This document shows, in pieces, positions 58,307 through 64,000 of a stretch of DNA of 64,000 nucleotides. Every line of letters starts with the position of its first letter. Within the stretch, counting starts at the first letter, position 1. The notes beneath the pieces are model-generated. The model was not told the origin of the DNA, searched no databases, and worked only from the letters and a program-made list of their open reading frames with translations. The translations under genes and the position numbers were made by a program. The stretch is taken from NCBI RefSeq assembly GCF_002744715.1, contig NZ_KZ319370.1, positions 124,001 to 188,000 of the forward strand, read 5' to 3'. The DNA is from Marinobacter profundi (GTDB taxonomy: Bacteria; Pseudomonadota; Gammaproteobacteria; Pseudomonadales; Oleiphilaceae).

Positions 58307-59677
58307 ATGGGAATTGAAGCCATTCTTGTTATTGCCATGTTCGCCAGTTTCATGGTCCTGCTGCTGCTGGGCTTCCCGGTTGCGTGGTCGCTGGCGGGTA
58401 TCGGGCTGGTGTTCGGGGTGATCGGCCATGTCATGGTCGAGTATTTTGACTCCGATCTGTGGTTTACCTGGCAGGGCACCATCGGCGTGCTTGACGCCAG
58501 GATCTACGGCATTGTCGCCAATGAACTGATGGTGGCGCTGCCGATGTTCATCTTCATGGGGATCATGCTCGACCGTTCCGGCATTGCAGAGAAACTGATG
58601 CACAGTCTGGTGCGGGTGCTGGGGCCGCTGCGTGGCGGTTATGCCATTACCGTGGTGATCGTGGGTGTCCTGCTGGCCGCTTCCACCGGCATTGTGGGGG
58701 CCTCGGTCGTGTTGCTGGGCATGTTATCCCTCGGGCCGATGATGCAGGCCAACTACAACAAATCGCTGGCGGTAGGCACAGCCTGCTCGGTGGGTACCCT
58801 GGGCATTCTGGTGCCACCGAGCATCATGCTGGTGTTGATGGCGGACCGCATGGGCACCGCCGAGGCCTCGGTGGGCAAACTGTTCATGGGAGCACTGGTG
58901 CCCGGCGTGATGCTGGGGGTGATGTATATCCTCTACATTGTGATTGCGTCCTGGATCAGGAAAGACCTGGCACCGGCCCCGAAGAACCGCCAACCCCTCG
59001 ATGGCCGGGCGCTGGTTGACGTGTTCTGGGCCGTGATGCCGCCGATGGTGCTGATCATCGCGGTGCTGGGTTCGATCTTCTTCGGCATCGCCACCACCAC
59101 CGAGGCTTCGGCCGTGGGGGCCGGTGGGGCCTTGCTGATGGCACTGGTGAGCAAGCGCCTGGATATGGCCACCCTGAAGGAGTCCTTGTACCAGACCAGT
59201 CGTACCACCGCGTTCATCTTCGGCATCTTCATCGGCGCCACCGTGTTCGCCTCGGTGTTGCGGGGCCTGGGTGGTGACGGCGTGATCGAGGATGCCATCA
59301 CCGGGTTGCCGTTCGGCACCACCGGGGTGCTGCTGACGGTGTTGTTCATCACCTTCCTGCTGGGATTCTTCCTCGACTGGGTGGAGATCACCCTGATCAT
59401 CCTGCCGCTGGTGGCCCCGGTGCTGTTCAAAATGGGTGTCGAACCGGTGTGGTTTGCCATCATGTTTGCCATTTGTCTGCAGACCTCATTCCTGACACCG
59501 CCCGTAGGCTTCTCCCTGTTCTATATCAAGGGAGTGTGCCCGCCAGGCATTACCACCCGGCATATCTACCTGGGCGTGTTGCCGTTCATAGCCCTGCAGT
59601 TGCTGGCCCTGGCCCTGGTGTTCTGGTTCGAGCCACTGGCCACCTGGCTGCCGAATGAGGTTTATGGCGGGCCCTGA
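58307..59677 (+). CDS. dctM: TRAP transporter large permease (DctM family)
   Basis: Main transport subunit of 456 residues with 12 or more hydrophobic segments, driven by a sodium gradient in characterised members. Family blocks are LVRVLGPLRGGYAITVVIVGVLLAASTGIVGASVVLLGML, GTLGILVPPSIMLVLMAD and LLGFFLDWVEITLIILPLVAPVL, ending in TSFLTPPVGFSLFYIKGV. It is the last gene of the dctPQM operon before a terminator. Confidence 0.95.
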   Translation: MGIEAILVIAMFASFMVLLLLGFPVAWSLAGIGLVFGVIGHVMVEYFDSDLWFTWQGTIGVLDARIYGIVANELMVALPMFIFMGIMLDRSGIAEKLMHSLVRVLGPLRGGYAITVVIVGVLLAASTGIVGASVVLLGMLSLGPMMQANYNKSLAVGTACSVGTLGILVPPSIMLVLMADRMGTAEASVGKLFMGALVPGVMLGVMYILYIVIASWIRKDLAPAPKNRQPLDGRALVDVFWAVMPPMVLIIAVLGSIFFGIATTTEASAVGAGGALLMALVSKRLDMATLKESLYQTSRTTAFIFGIFIGATVFASVLRGLGGDGVIEDAITGLPFGTTGVLLTVLFITFLLGFFLDWVEITLIILPLVAPVLFKMGVEPVWFAIMFAICLQTSFLTPPVGFSLFYIKGVCPPGITTRHIYLGVLPFIALQLLALALVFWFEPLATWLPNEVYGGP

Positions 59678-59697
59678 CCGGGGCCCGGCTTTTTTTC
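59668..59697 (+). terminator. Rho-independent terminator of dctPQM
   Basis: A 7-bp GC stem CGGGCCC / GGGCCCG with a 6-nt loop, followed by GCTTTTTTT. It overlaps the last codons of dctM. Confidence 0.88.
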
Positions 59698-59736
59698 CGC
59701 TAGACTTTCCATAAATAACAACAAGGAGACAAAACC

Positions 59737-60516
59737 ATGCGTCTCGAAAACCGCATCGCATTGATCACCGGCGCGGGCCGGGGTATCGGCCGGGCCATCG
59801 CCGAGGCCTACGGCCGTGAAGGTGCAAAAGTCGCCGTCGCCGACCTGACACTCGAGTCCGCCCGGGAAACCGTGGCGGCCATCGAGCAGGCGGGCGGTAC
59901 CGCCATGGCACTTAAAATGGATGTCACCAACGAAGAAGAAGTTGACGTAAACGTAAACTATGTGGTTAAACAGTGGGGCGGTCTGGACATCGCTCTGGCG
60001 AACGCCGGCGTCCAGCACATCGACCCGGTGCACAAACTCGCCTTTTCCGACTGGAGCAAGGTGATGAGCGTGCATCTCGACGGTGCCTTCCTGGTGACCC
60101 GTGCCGCGCTGAGGCACATGTACCAGGGCGGTGGCGGTACCATGCTGTACATGGGGTCGGTGCATTCGCTGGAAGCCTCACCGCTGAAGGCGCCCTATGT
60201 CGCGGCCAAGCACGGCATGCTGGGACTGTGCCGGGCGGTGGCGAAGGAGGGTGCCGAACACGGGGTGCGGAGCAACATCATCTGCCCGGGGTTCGTGCGC
60301 ACGCCCCTGGTGGACAAGCAGATACCGGAACAGGCCAGGGAGCTGGGCATTTCCGAAGAGGAAGTGATCAGCAAAGTCATGTTGAAGAACACCGTGGACG
60401 GGGAATTCACCACCCTGGAAGACGTGGCGGAACTGGCCGTTCACCTGGCCGCTTTCCCGTCCGCTGCCCTGACCGGCCAGTCCATCGTGGTCAGTCACGG
60501 TTGGCATATGCAGTAA
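59737..60516 (+). CDS. 3-hydroxybutyrate dehydrogenase (SDR family)
   Basis: NAD-dependent oxidoreductase of 259 residues that probably converts 3-hydroxybutyrate to acetoacetate. NAD-binding [16 protein letters not shown] is at residues 11-26, with ADL for NAD preference. The catalytic set is Ser in MGSVHS, and Tyr and Lys in [28 protein letters not shown] is the 3HB-dehydrogenase-like substrate loop with its conserved Gln residues. The name rests on this loop and on location. AAGGAGA lies 7 nt before the ATG. Confidence 0.86.
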   Translation: MRLENRIALITGAGRGIGRAIAEAYGREGAKVAVADLTLESARETVAAIEQAGGTAMALKMDVTNEEEVDVNVNYVVKQWGGLDIALANAGVQHIDPVHKLAFSDWSKVMSVHLDGAFLVTRAALRHMYQGGGGTMLYMGSVHSLEASPLKAPYVAAKHGMLGLCRAVAKEGAEHGVRSNIICPGFVRTPLVDKQIPEQARELGISEEEVISKVMLKNTVDGEFTTLEDVAELAVHLAAFPSAALTGQSIVVSHGWHMQ

Positions 60517-60532
60517 CACTCAGGAGAGACGG

Positions 60533-62521
60533 ATGAGCAATACAGAACAATCACCGGTAGTCTGGTCTCCCACGGAAGACACCCTGACGCACTCCCGCAT
60601 GGGCCGGTTCAAGGCCTGGCTGGAGCAGCAGGGCTTCGGTCCGTTTGCCGACTACCATGCCCTGCACCAGTGGTCCATCACTGAGCTTGACACCTTCTGG
60701 CAGAAGGTCTGGGACTACTGTGGCCTGGTCTGCGACACCCCCGCGGACAAGGTGCTGGGCAAGCGGGAAATGCCCGGCGCCGAGTGGTTCCCCGGCATGG
60801 AGTTGAACTTTGCCGCCAACCTGCTGCGGCTGGCGGACGGTGACCATGCCGGCCACGAGGCCGTGGTGGCTTACTGCGAAACCCGCCCGGTACTGCGCAA
60901 GACCTACGCCGAACTGAAAGCCGACGCCGGCGCTCTCGAAGCCTTCCTGCGCAGCAAGGGCATCGGTCAGGGCGACCGGGTAGCCGGGGTGGTTACCAAC
61001 GGCTACGAAGCCCTGGTGGGCATGCTCGCCACAACCAGCATGGGTGCGATCTGGAGCTCGGCATCACCGGACTTCGGCATTGGTGCCATCCTCGACCGTT
61101 TCGGCCAGATTGAACCGGCGGCGCTGATCGTGGTGAACGGTTACGGATATGGCGGCAAGGTCTTCGCCCGCCAGCAGGACTTTGCCGGACTGATCGACGG
61201 CCTGTCTTCCCTCCGGTGTGTGGTCAGTGTCCAGCAGCTGCCGGACCAGGCCCCCATCCCCGGCCCCCTCGTCACCACCTGGGATGACGCCCTGGCAGCC
61301 GGTGCCGGCCAGGCGCCGAGCTTCACTCCGCTGCCGTTCAGCCATCCGGTCTACATCCTTTACTCCTCCGGCACCACCGGCAAGCCCAAGTGCATCGTTC
61401 ACGGTGCCGGCGGTCTGCTGGTTAATCATGCCAAGGAACTGATGCTGCACGGTGACGTCGGCCCGGAAGACCGCTTCCTGTACTTCACCACCTGTGGCTG
61501 GATGATGTGGAACTGGCAGGCTTCGGCCCTGCTGACCGGTGCCGCCGTCATCACCGTCGATGGCTCCCCCGGTTACCCGAACCTCAACTTCCTCTGGGAA
61601 ACCGTAGCCAAAGAGCGGGTCACCCACTACGGCACCAGCGCCCGTTTCATCGCGGGCTGCCGCAAAGCCGAACTGCAGCCGGCCAGAACCCTGGACCAGA
61701 GCCCCCTGCGCGTGGTGTTTTCCACCGGTTCACCGCTGCTGCCGGAAGACTACGACTGGGTCTACACCGACGGCGCCCCGAACGTCCTGCTTGGCTCCAT
61801 CGCCGGCGGTACCGACATCTGCGGCTGCTTCGTTGGCGCCACCCCGTTGCTGCCGGTACGCCGGGGCGAAATCCAGTGCCGCTTCCTCGGTGTGGACGCC
61901 GTTGCCTACGGCGACGACGGCCAACCGGTCAGCGACGGCCGCGGCGAACTGGTCTGTCGCCAGCCGATGCCCTCCATGCCGGTGTGTTTCTGGGATGACC
62001 CGAACGGCGAGCGCTACCAAGACGCCTACTTCAACACCTTCCCCGGGGTCTGGGCCCACGGCGACTTCATCGAGTTCACCGAACACGGCGGCGCCATCAT
62101 CTACGGCCGCTCCGACGCCACCCTCAACCCCGGCGGCGTAAGAATAGGCACCGCCGAAATCTACCGCCAGGTGGAAACCATCGGCGAGGTCAAAGACAGC
62201 CTCGTGGTTGGCCGCCAGATCGACGGTGACGTCGAAGTCGTCCTGTTCGTGGTCCCCGCCGACGGCCAGGCCGTCACCGATGACCTGGTCAAAACCCTGA
62301 AAACCCGAATCCGCGAAGGTGCCAGCCCGCGGCATGTGCCCAAATACATCGTTGAAGTCCCCGACATTCCCTACACCCGCAGCGGAAAGAAGGTGGAACT
62401 GGCGGTGGCCCGGCTGATCAACGGCTCGAACAAAGCCGACAACCGGGATGCCCTGGGTAATCCGGAAGCGCTGGACCTCATCAGGGAGAGGTTGGCTGCA
62501 GTAGGCTTGTTGCCGGAATGA
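60533..62521 (+). CDS. Acetoacetyl-CoA synthetase (acetoacetate-CoA ligase)
   Basis: Adenylate-forming enzyme of 662 residues that activates acetoacetate to acetoacetyl-CoA. The AMP-binding motif is [20 protein letters not shown], with [18 protein letters not shown] specific to the acetyl/acetoacetyl group, [21 protein letters not shown], and the C-terminal catalytic Lys in [12 protein letters not shown]. It starts 16 nt after the dehydrogenase with CAGGAGA upstream, so the two form an operon that turns 3-hydroxybutyrate into acetoacetyl-CoA. Confidence 0.94.
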   Translation: MSNTEQSPVVWSPTEDTLTHSRMGRFKAWLEQQGFGPFADYHALHQWSITELDTFWQKVWDYCGLVCDTPADKVLGKREMPGAEWFPGMELNFAANLLRLADGDHAGHEAVVAYCETRPVLRKTYAELKADAGALEAFLRSKGIGQGDRVAGVVTNGYEALVGMLATTSMGAIWSSASPDFGIGAILDRFGQIEPAALIVVNGYGYGGKVFARQQDFAGLIDGLSSLRCVVSVQQLPDQAPIPGPLVTTWDDALAAGAGQAPSFTPLPFSHPVYILYSSGTTGKPKCIVHGAGGLLVNHAKELMLHGDVGPEDRFLYFTTCGWMMWNWQASALLTGAAVITVDGSPGYPNLNFLWETVAKERVTHYGTSARFIAGCRKAELQPARTLDQSPLRVVFSTGSPLLPEDYDWVYTDGAPNVLLGSIAGGTDICGCFVGATPLLPVRRGEIQCRFLGVDAVAYGDDGQPVSDGRGELVCRQPMPSMPVCFWDDPNGERYQDAYFNTFPGVWAHGDFIEFTEHGGAIIYGRSDATLNPGGVRIGTAEIYRQVETIGEVKDSLVVGRQIDGDVEVVLFVVPADGQAVTDDLVKTLKTRIREGASPRHVPKYIVEVPDIPYTRSGKKVELAVARLINGSNKADNRDALGNPEALDLIRERLAAVGLLPE

Positions 62522-62558
62522 TCAGGGTTGTTTTGTTGACAAAGTGACGGCTTTCATC

Positions 62559-62590
62559 GCTGAGCAAAGGGTTGCGGAACCCCGCTCAGC
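62559..62590 (+). terminator. Compound hairpin after the acetoacetyl-CoA synthetase gene
   Basis: GCTGAGC-AAA-GGGTT-GCGG-AACCC-C-GCTCAGC forms two stacked perfect stems (7 and 5 bp) 37 nt after the stop. No T-run follows, so termination is uncertain. Confidence 0.55.
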
Positions 62591-62600
62591 AGTCCGATGA

Positions 62601-62710
62601 GCGGTGGGGCAAAGGCCTCCCAAAACTGTGCGGAGCCATGGATGGCGGAGCCCAAGCGCCACATGGATGTGCCGCAAGGAGCGTGTTTTGGGAGGCCTTT
62701 GCCCCACCGC
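62601..62710 (-). repeat. Structured dispersed hairpin element, copy B
   Basis: Arms 62601-62626 and 62685-62710 are perfectly complementary over 26 bp. Read on the minus strand, the last 42 nt of the 58-nt loop match copy A (19041-19150) at 41 positions, including GCCATCCATGGC. The first six loop bases, ACGCTC, also match; the bases between differ in length by 4. The stem differs from copy A at six of the 20 inner positions, all transitions that keep pairing. Confidence 0.92.
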
Positions 62711-62965
62711 GACCGCACCAAAGTCGGAAAACCCGATAAATTTTAGAAAGTTTCGTAAATTCCCGCCATTTCATGAGCCGGTAACCGAAGATCCGGTATT
62801 ATCCGTACGTTCTTATACTAAGATCGTAATCAAAATTCAGTAAAAAATGCTATCTTAGTAGCCCTATCAAAAGTTCCGCATCAGTCATTGCTCCGGTCGG
62901 ACGTTCACAAGACGCCTGACTGTGCCATGACCGTCCTGAACCCACCCAATAGCCTGAGGACGAAA

Positions 62966-64000
62966 ATGACATCATCCAAAGCCAAGATTGTCTACACACT
63001 GACCGACGAGGCGCCTGCCCTCGCTACCCGGTCACTGCTTCCCATCCTGGAAACCTTCGCCAAGCCGGCTGGCATCGAGTTCGAAACCAGCGACATTTCT
63101 CTCGCGGCGCGTATCCTGGCGAACTTCCCGGATTACCTGGAAGAAAATCAGCGGGTTCCGGATGCTCTGGCCGAATTGGGCGAATACACCAAGGATCCGG
63201 ACGCCAACATCATCAAGCTGCCGAACATCAGCGCCTCCATCCCCCAGCTGCGGGCAGCCATCAAAGAACTGAACAAGCAGGGCTACAAGGTTCCGGAATT
63301 CAAGGAAAACCCGGAAACCGACGAAGAGAAAGACATTCACGCCCGTTACTCCAAAGTGCTCGGCAGTGCCGTCAACCCGGTGCTCCGGGAAGGTAACTCA
63401 GACCGCCGTGCCCCGGCTGCCGTCAAGGCCTTCGCCCGCAAGTTTCCCCATTCCATGGGTGAGTGGAGCCCGGCCTCCCGTACCCACGTGGCCCACATGC
63501 GCGGCGGCGATTTTTACTCCAGCGAGCAGTCGGTAACCCTGGACAAGGCGACCAACGCCCGCATCGTATTCGAGAACAAAAAGGGCGAGCAGACCGTTCT
63601 GAAGTCTGATCTGCCGCTGCTGGAAGGCGAAGTGCTGGACGGCATGTTCATGAGCAAGAAAGCGCTGGTGAAATTCTTTCAGGATGCCATCGAAGACTGC
63701 GAAAAGACCGGCGTCATGTTCTCCCTGCACGTGAAAGCCACCATGATGAAAATCTCCCACCCGATCGTGTTCGGTCACGCGGTGAAGGTTTTCTACAAGG
63801 AGTTGTTCGACAAGTACGGCGAACTGTTCCAGGAAATTGGTGTTAACCCCAACAACGGCCTGTCTTCGGTGATCGAGAAGATCAAGCAGCTGCCGGAGTC
63901 CAAGCAGGAACAGATCCAGGAAGACCTGCACGCCTGCTACGAGCACCGTCCGGAAATCGCCATGGTCGATTCCGTCAAAGGTATCACCAACCTGCACGTA
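62966..64000 (+). CDS. icd: Monomeric NADP-dependent isocitrate dehydrogenase (partial, cut by window end)
   Basis: The first 345 residues of the monomeric (IDH-II) enzyme, which is about 740 residues when complete; it oxidatively decarboxylates isocitrate in the TCA cycle. The start [28 protein letters not shown] is typical. Further family blocks are [28 protein letters not shown] (substrate-binding Ser/Arg region), [19 protein letters not shown] and [25 protein letters not shown] lies 7 nt before the ATG. It is unrelated to the dimeric Icd type. Confidence 0.95.
   Translation, partial: MTSSKAKIVYTLTDEAPALATRSLLPILETFAKPAGIEFETSDISLAARILANFPDYLEENQRVPDALAELGEYTKDPDANIIKLPNISASIPQLRAAIKELNKQGYKVPEFKENPETDEEKDIHARYSKVLGSAVNPVLREGNSDRRAPAAVKAFARKFPHSMGEWSPASRTHVAHMRGGDFYSSEQSVTLDKATNARIVFENKKGEQTVLKSDLPLLEGEVLDGMFMSKKALVKFFQDAIEDCEKTGVMFSLHVKATMMKISHPIVFGHAVKVFYKELFDKYGELFQEIGVNPNNGLSSVIEKIKQLPESKQEQIQEDLHACYEHRPEIAMVDSVKGITNLHV

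Larger units (their letters stand above)
62522..62965. other. Structured intergenic region before icd
   Basis: 444 nt with no supported gene. It contains a compound hairpin (62559-62590), element copy B (62601-62710), and an AT-rich promoter zone. In that zone a 9-bp inverted repeat TACTAAGAT (62816-62824) / ATCTTAGTA (62852-62860) flanks 27 nt, and a candidate -10 TATACT lies at 62814-62819. No good -35 was found. Confidence 0.6.

Noticed and set aside
62604..62843. 79-codon frame across element copy B
   Set aside because: It consists of the repeat element's inverted arms and core plus AT-rich promoter sequence. Similar short frames arise in copy A in a different context, so the conservation belongs to the DNA/RNA element and not to a protein.

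Overview
The window is about 62% GC and comes from a marine gammaproteobacterium of the Marinobacter / Pseudomonadales type. The evidence is gene content and order: recF-gyrB, glyQS, trkA-rsmB-fmt-def-LysM-dprA-tsaC-hemF-aroE, yrdA-prlC-yheV and a coxB-coxA-ctaG-coxC-SURF1-ctaA-ctaB-sco block, all of which occur in matching blocks near the replication origin of Pseudomonas. A perfect parS palindrome inside the 3' end of recF confirms origin proximity. No prophage, insertion sequence, CRISPR array or rRNA was found, and only one tRNA, tRNA-Pro(CGG).

Layout. 1-2.7 kb: recF end and gyrB. 2.8-7.6 kb: a VC0807-type membrane protein, tRNA-Pro, gmhB and glyS/glyQ, all on the minus strand. 7.8-12.0 kb: the minus-strand trkA, rsmB, fmt, def group. 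12.4-17.7 kb: plus-strand LysM protein, dprA, tsaC, hemF, aroE and a PA4642-type protein. 17.8-26.0 kb: hsp20, gamma-carbonic anhydrase, prlC, yheV, a Na+/H+ antiporter, DUF1653, DoxX, an unknown protein and a MATE exporter. 26.2-34.9 kb: a complete aa3-type cytochrome c oxidase gene set with copper and heme A assembly factors. 35-47.4 kb: mixed single genes, including an MFS carrier, hrpB, an eIF2B-like protein, an ATP-grasp protein, ornithine decarboxylase, a CynX-type carrier, a lone ectoine synthase, and a GTPase/DUF2868 pair. 47.7-62.5 kb: a probable 3-hydroxybutyrate-oligomer utilisation locus. 63-64 kb: start of monomeric isocitrate dehydrogenase.

The 3-hydroxybutyrate locus joins a FadL-like outer membrane channel, a 1042-residue Ig-like lipoprotein, an exported 3HB-oligomer hydrolase, a PAS/sigma-54 activator, a DctPQM TRAP transporter, a 3-hydroxybutyrate dehydrogenase and acetoacetyl-CoA synthetase. 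Hydrolase and TRAP genes each carry a -24/-12 type promoter preceded by a shared NCCGGA-N2-NCCGG site, so the activator encoded between them probably controls both. This regulon is inferred from sequence only.

The most unusual non-coding signal is a dispersed hairpin element present twice, at 19041-19150 (+) and 62601-62710 (-). The copies share a 42-nt core with 41 identical positions and have 26-28 bp stems. The inner 20 stem positions differ at six places between copies. All six are transitions and all are compensated on the opposite arm. A third hairpin at 21605-21670 has the same stem ending (CAAAAC/GTTTTG) but no core.
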